Part shown: piece after piece, positions 20,476-30,853 of the stretch | Position numbering within the stretch: the first letter of the stretch is position 1 | Layout: every line of letters starts with the position of its first letter | Assembly (NCBI GenBank): GCA_946127115.1 | Contig: CAMGYI010000001.1 | Span: 912,857-976,856 of the forward strand | DNA: 64,000 nucleotides | Reading direction: 5' to 3' | Source of the DNA: an uncultured Chlamydia sp. | GTDB lineage: Bacteria > Chlamydiota > Chlamydiia > Chlamydiales > Simkaniaceae | The notes under the pieces: generated by a model | Told to the model about the DNA's origin: nothing | Database searches by the model: none | The model's input: the letters and a program-made list of their open reading frames with translations, nothing else | Made by a program: the position numbers and the translations under genes

Positions 20476-21624
20476 GTGAGTGAAATGCAACCAAAAAATT
20501 GGATGAAACATGTCGAGTCGGTGGCAATCAGAGCCCAAGATATCCCTATGTGGGGCTCGGTTCCATCCTTTCCTTGGAACGAGTTTGCAAATGAGCTTCA
20601 AACGGCTTTGGGAGTCCAGAAGCTAAAGATAACTGGAGGATCTGCAGAATGGAAGAAAGGAAATCAAGTCCTTGCAGGAATGGGACGGTCTCCCCTTCAA
20701 CTTGCTGTAGAAATGTCTCCCCTCAAAGGGAGTTTCTCGATTGTTTTTCCCTCCGAAGATTTTTCAAAACTGTCCTCTTGGACTATCCATCCTGAAGCAG
20801 GAAGCGACGGTTTTTCTGATCCCTATTTGCAAAAGGGTTTCTTTCGGTACTTAAGTATTGAAGGGATTTCCATCATTGATAAACTCCAAGTCTTCCAGGG
20901 ACTCACCCCAAAAATGATTGATATGCCCCTTGCGAAAGAAGATGCCTATTGCATCGATGTGGCCATCGAACACAAAGGAGAAACGATTTGGGGGCGGATG
21001 ATTTGCCCTACTCTTTTCCAGGAATCATTTAAACATCACTTTGCGCAAGATTGGAACTTTTCAATCCCTTCTCACCTCTATCAAGAGCTAATGGTTGACA
21101 TTTCCCTTTCTGCTGGAGCATCTAAACTCCCTCAGGGAGACTGGATAAAAATTCAAGAAGGCGACTTTGTTCTCCTTGATCATTGTTCTTATTACCCTAA
21201 ACTCAGAAAAGGGACCTTTCAGCTCTCCGTTGATAGCACTCCCCTTTTTCAGGCAAAGGTCAAAGAGGACGCAATTAAACTTCTCGATTATGCACATTAT
21301 TTTGAGGAAAAACCCATGGACACCGAAAATTTTGGAAAGCCTTATAAAGAATCCGTGGAGGAGGAAATAGTATCAGTTGAGAAACCCTCTGAGACTCCTA
21401 TGCTTTCCCCAAAAAAAATTCCTGTGAGCCTTACAATTGAAGTTGCACGACTCAAGATGAACCTCGACAAACTCCTAAAGTTGAAACCAGGAAATATTTT
21501 AGAACTTGGTGTTCAGCCTGAGAGAGGTGTCAGCCTTGTTGCCAATGGAAAATGTGTTGGCAAAGGAGAGCTTCTCCAAATTGGAGATGTCATTGGAGTT
21601 AAGATAACAAAGCTTGGCGAGTAA
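20476..21624 (+). CDS. sctQ: CdsQ/SctQ (FliN/SpoA family) C-ring protein
   Basis: C-terminal SpoA domain: VSLTIEVARLKMNLDKLLKLKPGNILELG...GVSLVANGKCVGKGELLQIGDVIGVKITKL. Confidence 0.9.
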   Translation: MSEMQPKNWMKHVESVAIRAQDIPMWGSVPSFPWNEFANELQTALGVQKLKITGGSAEWKKGNQVLAGMGRSPLQLAVEMSPLKGSFSIVFPSEDFSKLSSWTIHPEAGSDGFSDPYLQKGFFRYLSIEGISIIDKLQVFQGLTPKMIDMPLAKEDAYCIDVAIEHKGETIWGRMICPTLFQESFKHHFAQDWNFSIPSHLYQELMVDISLSAGASKLPQGDWIKIQEGDFVLLDHCSYYPKLRKGTFQLSVDSTPLFQAKVKEDAIKLLDYAHYFEEKPMDTENFGKPYKESVEEEIVSVEKPSETPMLSPKKIPVSLTIEVARLKMNLDKLLKLKPGNILELGVQPERGVSLVANGKCVGKGELLQIGDVIGVKITKLGE

Positions 21625-21630
21625 GTTGCA

Positions 21631-23244
21631 GTGGCAGCAAGAGATTTCTATAAGCAGTCGACCCTCCCCAATCTGACGGGTGATGGCGCGCAACCTCCAG
21701 AACATCCTAAGCAGATAGGTCCCTACAAGATAGAAGCTCTACTTAGTACGGGGGGGATGAGCTATCTTTATCTTGGGATTGACTGCAAAGACCGCACTCC
21801 TTCGGTGATCAAAGTTCTTTCTCCAAAATATTTAACCCATCAAGAGATGGTCGATCGGTTTTTAAAAGAAGCTGAGATTATCGGCCTTACCGACCATCCT
21901 AATATTATCAAATTGCGAGGACAAGGGGAATGGGAAAATGGCCTGTATATTGCCATGGAATTTGTGCAGGGCATTTCTCTCAAACAATTCATTATGCAAC
22001 AGAGTTTTTCGACGCGGACCTGCTTAGAGATCGTTCTTCAAGTCGCTTATGCTCTTCTTCATCTCCATACCCACGGAGTGATCCACCGCGATTTGAAACC
22101 AGAAAATATTCTCATTACAGAAGGTGGAAGTGTCAAGGTGATTGATTTTGGTATTGCCCAAATGACCCATGATGAAAACCTCTCCTTTCCGTCGCAGCGC
22201 GGACAATTCTTGGGAACACCGAGTTACATGAGCCCTGAACAAAAAAGAGAGCCTCTGAGCGTCACTTACACCACTGATATCTACTCTCTTGGAGTGATTA
22301 TTTTTGAGCTTCTTGTTGGCAAACTAAGTTTTGGTTCTGTGCAACACTCTTTACTTCCCGAAGATTTGCAACATATTGTAAGAAAAGCCATCGCTCCTAC
22401 CCTAGAAGATCGCTATTCAGATATCGTTGATCTGATTGCTGACATTACAAGTTATCTAAAGGAAGAAAACCGTAATCCCAGAGGAAGCGCTGGTAGAGGA
22501 ATTAAAGAGATTTGGGGGCATTTAGAGGAAAGTCACCAGAAACTGCTTCCCTCAGAACTTCCCAAATGGACTCCGTTCGATATTGGCCTTGCAAAACCCG
22601 ATCAAAAAAGCGATCTCTCCTCATACTATGATTTTCTCCGTTTTGCAGATCAATCCTACTTCATTGTGATGGCAGAATATATGGAGCCTAGCATTGAAGG
22701 GCTTTCCTATACCGGATTTCTGAAAGGAATGATTCAATCCCTTACCCACGAATACCTCACCTCTACAGATAGACATTTCACGCCAATACTCTTTGTGACA
22801 ACCCTTAATGAAATGATTGCAAGCCAGGGAAAAACCGTCCACTTTTTGTTTCAGCTTCTCTACCTCACTCCGTCAACCAACCAATTTTCTTTCATCTCTT
22901 GTGGATGTGGTTCTCTCCTCCACCTTCAGTTAGGAAGCAAAGAACCGCGCTTTCTTACAAATCAGAATCCCTCACTAGGCATTGACCCCAACCACGGATT
23001 CTACGAAACCACCGAGAGTTGGACGGAGGGAGATCACCTGATTGCACACTCCTTCGATACAGAGATAAGCTCATCTAAGCACGGAGAAGATTTTGAAGAT
23101 GCCCTCCGCCATATTATTATTAAGAATCTTCAGTTCTCAGCCCAAGTCCAAGCGGAAAAAATCCTAAATGATATCGCTTGTACTTTCCCAAACATCGTTA
23201 AGGCCTCTCCCAAAACCATCCTTACTATTCAGCGCATCACCTGA
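21631..23244 (+). CDS. Serine/threonine protein kinase (Pkn5-like, T3SS-associated)
   Basis: Kinase motifs LLSTGGMSYLY, IHRDLKPENIL, VIDFGIAQ, GTPSYMSPEQ; CT673 synteny; GTG start. Confidence 0.93.
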   Translation: MAARDFYKQSTLPNLTGDGAQPPEHPKQIGPYKIEALLSTGGMSYLYLGIDCKDRTPSVIKVLSPKYLTHQEMVDRFLKEAEIIGLTDHPNIIKLRGQGEWENGLYIAMEFVQGISLKQFIMQQSFSTRTCLEIVLQVAYALLHLHTHGVIHRDLKPENILITEGGSVKVIDFGIAQMTHDENLSFPSQRGQFLGTPSYMSPEQKREPLSVTYTTDIYSLGVIIFELLVGKLSFGSVQHSLLPEDLQHIVRKAIAPTLEDRYSDIVDLIADITSYLKEENRNPRGSAGRGIKEIWGHLEESHQKLLPSELPKWTPFDIGLAKPDQKSDLSSYYDFLRFADQSYFIVMAEYMEPSIEGLSYTGFLKGMIQSLTHEYLTSTDRHFTPILFVTTLNEMIASQGKTVHFLFQLLYLTPSTNQFSFISCGCGSLLHLQLGSKEPRFLTNQNPSLGIDPNHGFYETTESWTEGDHLIAHSFDTEISSSKHGEDFEDALRHIIIKNLQFSAQVQAEKILNDIACTFPNIVKASPKTILTIQRIT

Positions 23245-23344
23245 CAAGGCATTCGAAAATCTCGTGTACTTTATTAAGAACCTGTTTACACCCGCCTGAT
23301 CCCAAATTACGGGCTGATGATACGAAATTTTTGTGTAAACAAAC

Positions 23345-23640
23345 TGGGTAATTCAGATTGGTATGACAGGCTTTGAATTATGCTGAGGATGAGCACCCTT
23401 CATATAAAGCACCTTGTCATTTTTCTCCCAAAAATACTTTCAATTCTTCTAGTTCAAGCAGAAATTGTTTATGGTTTTCTATATCAGCTTCCCCAAGAAC
23501 GAACTTTGGTTTTTTGTAGCCAAATCCCAACCTAGTGCAGAAGCAATATCACCGCAGATAAAGCTTTTCCGGGATGTTCTATGTTGATAATCATAGACTA
23601 ATTCTGAATAAAATTCAAACACTTATTATATTGACAAGAC
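23345..23640 (-). pseudogene. IS630-family transposase relic
   Basis: Minus frame reads LGFGYKKPKFVLGEADIENHKQFLLELEELKVFLGEK*, then after a frameshift DKVLYMKGAHPQHNSKPVIPI*; matches the IS630 pattern GxxYKRPKLVPGKA...DGVHPQHN. Confidence 0.8.
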
Positions 23641-23823
23641 GTAATTTAAACTGCGTTAAGTATAGAATCCCATGCATACTGTAGGGTTTAGAAGAAGTTG
23701 TTTTATCTCCTCCATTTATTTTCATCTTCGCTTTTAACACCCACTTGTGCCTATCTGCAAACTCCGTATTTTAATGCCTATACAAGATAGTTTCCTTATT
23801 TTTATCAATCCAAAGTTAAAGCA

Positions 23824-24711
23824 CTATAGATCATAAAATGTCTTAGCATTCTCATAAAATAGCTTGCGCTGAGTCTGTAGCGCATAGCGAGAAAATGCCG
23901 CGCGGAAGGTTTCTATAAGCTTACCATAAGAGAAGAATAGGGAGTCTAGAGGAATATTGCTTCCGAAAAAACACCGATCTTCTCCAAATATTTCGATACC
24001 CGCATGGAGAAATCTCTCGATATTCTCTTGATCATGAGATTTAAATATAAGCCCTATCCCACTGAGTTTCAAGTGAGCATTAGAACTATCCGCAAGAAGG
24101 TGGATATCTTTCTTCCAGGTTTCGAATCCATTGTCTGTAATATCACGGGGCCACCCCAGATGGTCTAAGACAAAATTCGCATCGGGAGTCGCCCTAACAA
24201 GCCTTGCCGCATCCGGGATCTGATAACCAAACAGACAAATATCAAAGGTAAGGATCTGTTTCGACAGGAATTTAAGACCCTTTTGCCAATGGGAATCATT
24301 CATAAGGTCTGGATCAGAAGAACCTTTTTCATAAAAAAGAACCTGCCTCACTCCTCGAACGTTAGGGAACTGGCAATGGTCTTTTAAAACATTCTCAATA
24401 TCAGGATCTCTAAGATCCGCTTGAAAAACGATAGCATTTGGAAACCCATGGTTATTGGCAATCTTTTGAAGCCATTCAGTTTCACAAAGCGACTTCTTAA
24501 GAGGAGCCTTTGCCTCCAGGTGAACACATTTTGTGACATGATAGGGTTTCACTAAACTCTCATAATCGGTAATCAGAAAGCTCTTACGCAGCTTATCGAT
24601 CTTGCCAATTCCCTCTTTAAAGCACCCCTCTTTCTCTGTGATCCAGGGGTATTCACCGTGATCTAGATCCCACAGGTGCATATGGCCATCGATGATTTCG
24701 TCTGTATACAT
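23824..24711 (-). CDS. Amidohydrolase-2 family (COG3618-like) metal-dependent hydrolase
   Basis: IIDGHMHLWDLDHGEYPWI, DLRDP, NVRGVRQVL, NFVLDHLGWP, CFFGSNIPLD. Confidence 0.85.
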   Translation of the reverse strand: MYTDEIIDGHMHLWDLDHGEYPWITEKEGCFKEGIGKIDKLRKSFLITDYESLVKPYHVTKCVHLEAKAPLKKSLCETEWLQKIANNHGFPNAIVFQADLRDPDIENVLKDHCQFPNVRGVRQVLFYEKGSSDPDLMNDSHWQKGLKFLSKQILTFDICLFGYQIPDAARLVRATPDANFVLDHLGWPRDITDNGFETWKKDIHLLADSSNAHLKLSGIGLIFKSHDQENIERFLHAGIEIFGEDRCFFGSNIPLDSLFFSYGKLIETFRAAFSRYALQTQRKLFYENAKTFYDL

Positions 24712-24891
24712 TGTTGATGCCTTTGTGAATAATCCTGTCCTAAAATCCACATTACTGGTTTAATGGATTTTTTTACACGTGCGTGCTAATTTTGGTGGGT
24801 CAGGACTTTGTAGTGAGAAGAAATTCAGTTTTTACAGGAAAAATTAATGCAGAGTAATTCCCATCTCTGATATGAAAATAAGATCTTTCGG

Positions 24892-27800
24892 ATGATGATA
24901 AAATACGTGATGAAAAGCAGAACTGTGACACTCCTCCTCTTTTATGTGCTCTTATGTTTTTCTTTATCCACCATTCACGCTACAGAAGATGCAAGCCCAT
25001 ATCCTCAAGCAGATCTTTCCCCTGAGAAAAGCGCGATCCCAGAGACTCCCTCGGGACCTGGCTACACGATTAACTTTGATAACGTTCCGGTTCTGGAAGT
25101 TGTCAAGTTTATCAGCAAAATCGGGATGGTTAACTTTGTCTATAATGAAACAGACTTAAACTTCAATGTTACGATTGTCTCCGAGGAGCCTACTCCTCTT
25201 GTTCACGTAATGGCAGCATTCATTCAAGTCCTTAGAATTAATGGCCTAGATCTGATCGAGCAAGGAAACAACCTCGTAATTTCCAAGGGGTCGGGCATTA
25301 GACAGATTGCAACAGTCGTCTCCAAAGAAGTCCCCCTTACTGGGGATTACATTCCTCCGATTATGACCCGTGTTTTTTATGTGAAGAATGCAAACCCTGA
25401 TACTTTAGCAGGAATCATTCGACCTCTTCTTTCTTCATCTGCAATTATTGAAGTATCAGAGGCAACACGCAACATCATCGTGACAGACATCACTCAGAAT
25501 ATAGAAGAAATTCATAAGCTCTTTTACACTCTAGATGTTCCCAAGTCTGCTTTGAACATTGACTCGTTTTCCTGCCGCAACAACTCTCCTGAAGAACTGA
25601 TCGCCCTCGCAAACCAAATTATGATCCCTATTTCAGAAGGAAACCCCTTAATATTTGTTCCTCAAGGCCAAACACGTACTATCTTCATCGTTTCAACTCC
25701 CTTCCTTATCGAACAATCAATCATGATCTTAGAAGATCTTGATAATCCCCCTTCTCTATCTAGAGGAATTCGAGGACCTCTCACAGAAAGTAATATTTTA
25801 ATATATCACATTAAGTACAAGCCTGCTGATGTGTTGATGCAAGGAGTTAAAACCATCGAAGGAAATCTCCAACAGTTGGGTCCTTCTTCTCAAAATTTGG
25901 TTTCTGCTCTAAGCACCATGAAGTTTGTGAAGCAGAGCCACTCTCTGTTTTTTGTTGGGGATGCTCAGTCTCTCACAGAGGTCCAAAGCATCTTGGCTGG
26001 CCTAGATGTCCCCTATAGCGAGCAAGAACTCGAATATATTCAAGGAGGCTTCTACATCTACAAGATCCAATATAATGATGAACAAGAAATTTCCAGCTCT
26101 CTTGATAAACTCGTTAAAAACTTGAAAAACTCTGATCATCCAGATGCCGATCTCATTAAAACCATCCAATCAATGAAATATATCAAGGAAAATGACTCTT
26201 TGATGTTCACTGGAGACCAACGATCCATTAACCGCTTAAAAGAGCTTTTGCCAACCTTCGATGTTGCTCAACATCAGGTCTCAAAACTTCCCATGAGCAA
26301 CCATTTCTTTATCTACAGGCCAACAAATGAGGCCGCAGAAGATCTGTTAACTCAGGTAAAAAACACCTTCAAGAACCTTAAGAATTCTAATTTTACAGAT
26401 ACGGCATTCCTCAGGGCTTTAAACTCTGCAACCCTTTCTGAAAATGACAAATCAGTTACATTCACAGGAGACCAACAATCCCTTGATCGGATTAAGGCTT
26501 TAGTTGCAGGAATGGATCAGCCTAAGGGTCCAGCCCCTGTTGAAACGAAGAGTTTTGTCTATCAGATCCAATTTGTAAACCCCGAGTACATTGAAGAGGG
26601 GCTTCAAAGTATTGCAAAAACTCTACCTTCTAACAACTCTTTGGCTCTAACAATTGATAATATGAAGTATGTCAAGCAATCGAATTCGATTGTTTTTAGA
26701 GGACCGGAAAAAACAATTAATGAGATAGAAACAATTTTACCAACTCTTGATAATCAACAGATTGCCCAAAATCAAGCTGCAGGAAAGTCCACGTACTACA
26801 TCTATAAACTACAAAATGCTTCTGGCGGTCTAGTTATTAAAGAACTCAAGCAAACAGCTAAATCTATCAAGGACTCTACCACAGAAGATAAAGAAGTTGT
26901 ACGATCGATTAACAATATTGATTGGATTCAATCAACAAACTCTCTGGTGATTACAGGCCCTCCTCTTGTTATTGATCGCATTAGAGGAATGGTTGCGAAA
27001 TATGATACCCAGCGTGCACAAGCCACTTCATTCTATGTCTATAAACCAACAGGCATCACTGCCGAAGAGTTCCAAAAACGCGTTCTCAACGCTGCAAAAG
27101 AAATGGACGCTGCTGGACTTGATAATAATGACCTTATTGAGGCAATGAACTCCGCAAAGGTTGTGTCAAATGGTTCAGCAGTGATGTTTACTGGTACCCC
27201 TCAAAGCATTGATAAACTCAAGGAGATGATTGATTCTTTTGACACCTATAAGACAGAGCAGCCGAAGACTTCAGAGTTCTTTATGTATAAGCCTAAAGTG
27301 ATTTCAGCAGATCAGCTTAAAAGTGATATACTGAAAGCTTCCAAACAACTCGAAAAATCAGGACTCCAAGATCCAGAATTGATCAGTGCCATGGATTCTG
27401 CCAAAATTTCATCCGGCGGAGATCGGGTTGTCTTTACTGGAACACCTGAGGCCATTTCAAAGATAAAAATGATGGCCGAGCAATATGATAATCAGCAGGA
27501 ACAAACCCGAGCCTCTCAATATTTCGTCTTCAAGCCCCAGCATCAGACTCCTGAAGAGATTATTAAGCAGTCGAGACACGCCGCCAATCAAATGGAAAAT
27601 AAAGGACTCACTGACCAAAGTCTAATTGCAGCCCTTAACTCTGCAACAATCATTTCCCAGGGAACTGGTGTTTTATATACGGGAACTAAGGATGCCATAA
27701 TGCAAATTGAGGGTCTTGTTCCTACTTTTGATAACCCAAAAGCCACTTCTCTCGATACAAACCAATTCTTTGTGTATACCCCTGTTCACATTACTGCAGA

Positions 27801-29718
27801 TCAACTACGACAACACACACGCCGCGCTGCTGATGACATGGAAAGCGCTGGGTTTACCGATAAGAACTTAATTAGCACCCTGCAAAATACCCGCCTAGTT
27901 TCCAATGGCAAAGGTGTTCTATTTACTGGGACTTCCGAGTCAATCACTAAAGTTCAGCAATTACTTCCCTCTTTGGATAGTCCAACTGATGATCACCCCA
28001 AACAAGTAGGAAAGACCACATTCATGATCTATAAGATCAAGTATCTGACAGGCCAAACCTTAATGGGATACTTAAGAAACATGTCTTCAGACTTGCAGCG
28101 TGCTGGGTCCACTCAAGACGATTTAATAATGACCTTAAACAACATGCGCTACGTTCAAGACACTAACTCAATCATCTTTACCGGAACTCCCCATGCTGTT
28201 CAAGAAGCGGTAGCTCTAGCTCAGAAATTTGATATTCCTTCACTTGCTCAAGAAGCTCCTGTTCGTGCCCCTACCGGCTATCTGATTTATAAGCCTAAGT
28301 ATGTTCCTGGAGAAGAGTTAATTCATGTGCTTCACGATTTTGAGCAAAATTTAAGAACATCCGGTGTCACCGATAGAGAACTCTTTGATGTGGTCAATAA
28401 CCTTAAATGGATGGAAAAGACCTCTTCGATTCTAGTTTCAGGTGACGAGAAAGAAACGAAGAAGGTTTTCAATCTTTTAGAGCGCTTTGATATTCCTGGA
28501 CCTGGGATTCCTGAGGGTGAATCTGGAATCGAGACTGTCTCTGATATGAGCTTTCTGATTTACAAGCTGCAATATCATTCAGGTGAAGAAATCCAAACCG
28601 CGATTAAGCTTATCGGAGTAGACCTTGGAAAATCAAAATCAAATAGTGATTTAGCCCAAACGATTCAAACGCTTCAGTGGATTGAGGTCACCAATTCCCT
28701 CATTGCCACTGGGAAAGCAGATACTTTGGGGAAGCTCAAAGAATTGATCAAGAGCATTGACATCCCCCTTAAACAGGTCTTTGTAGAAATCTTAGTGATT
28801 GAAACACAAAATGCCGACACCCTAGAGTTTGGTCTCCACTGGGGATCTCAAGGTAACTACCGCAATAAGTTCTCCTATGGAGGATATAATCAACCAGTAA
28901 ACACGACTAACAATCCGGATCCTTTAAAAAGCTTTACCGACAATATACAACAGATTACCGGTTCAACTACTCCAAAAGGCTCCATGGTTCCTATCGCGGC
29001 CGGCGGAGACCTTGGTGTGATCGGAGATATTATCCTTCATAAAGGTCAGACCTATTTTGCACTGGGATCTTTGATCAATGCGCTCAAAAATGATGGTGAC
29101 TCTACGATTATAATGAATCAGAAGATCATTACTCAGGATAACAAGATGTCTACCATCTTCTCAGGACAAAATATCCCGTACACAGGGTCTCTTGTCACAC
29201 AAGATGGTGCCAACACTGTAACAACTGCCAATCTAGAATACCGAGATGTTGGTATCAGCCTAAGTATTACCCCTGTTGTCGGTAACAATGATGTGATTAC
29301 CCTCATGATTGAGGAAGATATTTCCGAGCGAATCAACGCTGAACGAGCAAATACCACCAATACTGATCAGGTTCAGGGAATCACAACAAGCAAAAATAGC
29401 ACAAAAGTTGTTGCAAGCGTTCCTGATAAGAGTTTCCTTGTCTTGAGTGGATCAATTCAAGACTCCAAAACACGCACTAAAACAAGTATCCCCTGCCTTG
29501 GGGGGCTTCCACTGATTGGCGCTGCCTTCTCCGACGTCGCACTCAATCACTCTGTTGCAAATATTATTTTCTTCGTCAAACCTCAAATCATCAAATCCTT
29601 TGATGTCTACTCTGAGATCACCGAGAGACAGGAAGATATCTTCCGCAACTACTCAGGTGATCCTGAAGACTTTGACGTTGGAGTGGAACTTGTCAAAACC
29701 CCGGACGATACTTACTAG
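24892..29718 (+). CDS. sctC: Type III secretion secretin CdsC/SctC, expanded
   Basis: Secretin C-terminal domain (VFVEILVIETQ...GDSTIIMNQKIITQDNKMSTIFSGQNIPY...VPDKSFLVLSGSIQDSKTRTKTSIPCLGGLPLIGAAFS); about 12 tandem ~80-aa N-domain-like modules. Confidence 0.93.
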   Translation: MMIKYVMKSRTVTLLLFYVLLCFSLSTIHATEDASPYPQADLSPEKSAIPETPSGPGYTINFDNVPVLEVVKFISKIGMVNFVYNETDLNFNVTIVSEEPTPLVHVMAAFIQVLRINGLDLIEQGNNLVISKGSGIRQIATVVSKEVPLTGDYIPPIMTRVFYVKNANPDTLAGIIRPLLSSSAIIEVSEATRNIIVTDITQNIEEIHKLFYTLDVPKSALNIDSFSCRNNSPEELIALANQIMIPISEGNPLIFVPQGQTRTIFIVSTPFLIEQSIMILEDLDNPPSLSRGIRGPLTESNILIYHIKYKPADVLMQGVKTIEGNLQQLGPSSQNLVSALSTMKFVKQSHSLFFVGDAQSLTEVQSILAGLDVPYSEQELEYIQGGFYIYKIQYNDEQEISSSLDKLVKNLKNSDHPDADLIKTIQSMKYIKENDSLMFTGDQRSINRLKELLPTFDVAQHQVSKLPMSNHFFIYRPTNEAAEDLLTQVKNTFKNLKNSNFTDTAFLRALNSATLSENDKSVTFTGDQQSLDRIKALVAGMDQPKGPAPVETKSFVYQIQFVNPEYIEEGLQSIAKTLPSNNSLALTIDNMKYVKQSNSIVFRGPEKTINEIETILPTLDNQQIAQNQAAGKSTYYIYKLQNASGGLVIKELKQTAKSIKDSTTEDKEVVRSINNIDWIQSTNSLVITGPPLVIDRIRGMVAKYDTQRAQATSFYVYKPTGITAEEFQKRVLNAAKEMDAAGLDNNDLIEAMNSAKVVSNGSAVMFTGTPQSIDKLKEMIDSFDTYKTEQPKTSEFFMYKPKVISADQLKSDILKASKQLEKSGLQDPELISAMDSAKISSGGDRVVFTGTPEAISKIKMMAEQYDNQQEQTRASQYFVFKPQHQTPEEIIKQSRHAANQMENKGLTDQSLIAALNSATIISQGTGVLYTGTKDAIMQIEGLVPTFDNPKATSLDTNQFFVYTPVHITADQLRQHTRRAADDMESAGFTDKNLISTLQNTRLVSNGKGVLFTGTSESITKVQQLLPSLDSPTDDHPKQVGKTTFMIYKIKYLTGQTLMGYLRNMSSDLQRAGSTQDDLIMTLNNMRYVQDTNSIIFTGTPHAVQEAVALAQKFDIPSLAQEAPVRAPTGYLIYKPKYVPGEELIHVLHDFEQNLRTSGVTDRELFDVVNNLKWMEKTSSILVSGDEKETKKVFNLLERFDIPGPGIPEGESGIETVSDMSFLIYKLQYHSGEEIQTAIKLIGVDLGKSKSNSDLAQTIQTLQWIEVTNSLIATGKADTLGKLKELIKSIDIPLKQVFVEILVIETQNADTLEFGLHWGSQGNYRNKFSYGGYNQPVNTTNNPDPLKSFTDNIQQITGSTTPKGSMVPIAAGGDLGVIGDIILHKGQTYFALGSLINALKNDGDSTIIMNQKIITQDNKMSTIFSGQNIPYTGSLVTQDGANTVTTANLEYRDVGISLSITPVVGNNDVITLMIEEDISERINAERANTTNTDQVQGITTSKNSTKVVASVPDKSFLVLSGSIQDSKTRTKTSIPCLGGLPLIGAAFSDVALNHSVANIIFFVKPQIIKSFDVYSEITERQEDIFRNYSGDPEDFDVGVELVKTPDDTY
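25783..28770 (+). repeat. About 12 tandem protein-level modules within sctC
   Basis: Recurring pattern (F/Y)(F/Y)(I/V)YK...LI..(L/M)N....(V/I)....S(V/I)(V/L)FTGT...I.....(L)...D, period about 75-85 codons. Confidence 0.88.
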
Positions 29719-29881
29719 AGCATATTGTCGATTAAAACGAGTTGAACAGAGTTCTTCGAAAAAAAGTTCAAAACGTCTAATATAGGGAGCCTCAGATGGA
29801 CTCTTGAAGAAAGCCACCAAAGCCTAACTAGCAACACATCACAGAAGACATTCCTAAACAACTAGACTTTCCATTCAATGA

Positions 29882-30853
29882 ATGCTAGGCTATTTCTCAA
29901 TGAAGTATTCCAAATTAATTCTCATTGTTCTTTTATTGCTTGCCGCGACAGGATGCTACAAAGTCTCCGATAAAATTGAGCCACAGGTAAACTTCTCAGT
30001 ACAAGATAAGTACTTAAAGCAATTGCCACCCGCCTTCCCTCCGTTGGATTCAACTGAAAAAGGAGAACCGTGGGGACAGGAGTATCTGATTGCTCAAAAA
30101 TTTGCAGAGCATTTGGACCTTTACCGTGCAATCACAACATTTAAACGTGCGGAATTTCTTTTACCTGCTGGAAAAACTCGGCGTCTTGAAGAGACTCAGT
30201 ACCAGATCCTTTTGAGTTATTATTTAGGAAAACGGTATGAACAGGTGACGCAGGAATTTATCCACTCATCTCTATACTCAGCAACAACCACTTTTCCTGC
30301 CTATCATGACCTTTTAATTATAATGTATGAAAGTTATCTAGAAGTGGGAGAGGAGCAAAAGGCAGATTATGTCTTTAGGGTGATAGAGCACCATTTTCCT
30401 AAAACGGCAAAAAGACTAAAGGTTTCAACAGCCTTAATTGAAGGAAATCTTGATGAGCTCCGTGCAATCCAGAGGGAAGACCCTTCAAAGGAATACATCA
30501 CACAGCTTCTAAACACTTATGAAGTAAAAAAAAAATCTGTTAAAAAAGCACAAACGCTCAATGCCATTTTGCCAGGTGCAGGATTCTTGTATGTCGGGCA
30601 AAAACAATCAGCACTGACTTCTTTTCTTTTAAATGGCCTCTTTATTTGGGCAGCAGTTCATTTTTACACCAAAGGAAACTATGCAGCAGGTGCAATCTTT
30701 ACAAGTTTTGAAACAGGCTGGTATTTTGGAGGAATTTATGGAGCTGGAGAAAGTGCCAAGCTCTATAATGAGCGTCTCTATGAAGAGGAAGCCTATCCCA
30801 TCCTCAATAAACATGGTTTCTTTCCTGTCTTAATGTTAAGATTTGGGTTCTAA
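29882..30853 (+). CDS. Putative lipoprotein/membrane protein with TPR-like region and C-terminal glycine-rich TM segments
   Basis: Lipobox-like LLLAATGC; C-terminal NAILPGAGFLYVGQKQSALTSFLLNGLFIWAAVHF. Alternative start MKYSKL at 29900. Confidence 0.7.
   Translation: MLGYFSMKYSKLILIVLLLLAATGCYKVSDKIEPQVNFSVQDKYLKQLPPAFPPLDSTEKGEPWGQEYLIAQKFAEHLDLYRAITTFKRAEFLLPAGKTRRLEETQYQILLSYYLGKRYEQVTQEFIHSSLYSATTTFPAYHDLLIIMYESYLEVGEEQKADYVFRVIEHHFPKTAKRLKVSTALIEGNLDELRAIQREDPSKEYITQLLNTYEVKKKSVKKAQTLNAILPGAGFLYVGQKQSALTSFLLNGLFIWAAVHFYTKGNYAAGAIFTSFETGWYFGGIYGAGESAKLYNERLYEEEAYPILNKHGFFPVLMLRFGF

Noticed and set aside
23277-23352. CTGTTTACAC...GTGTAAACA inverted motif resembling IS256 ends
   Set aside because: Only about 9 bp shared; too short to assign to a family, though it may be another IS scar.
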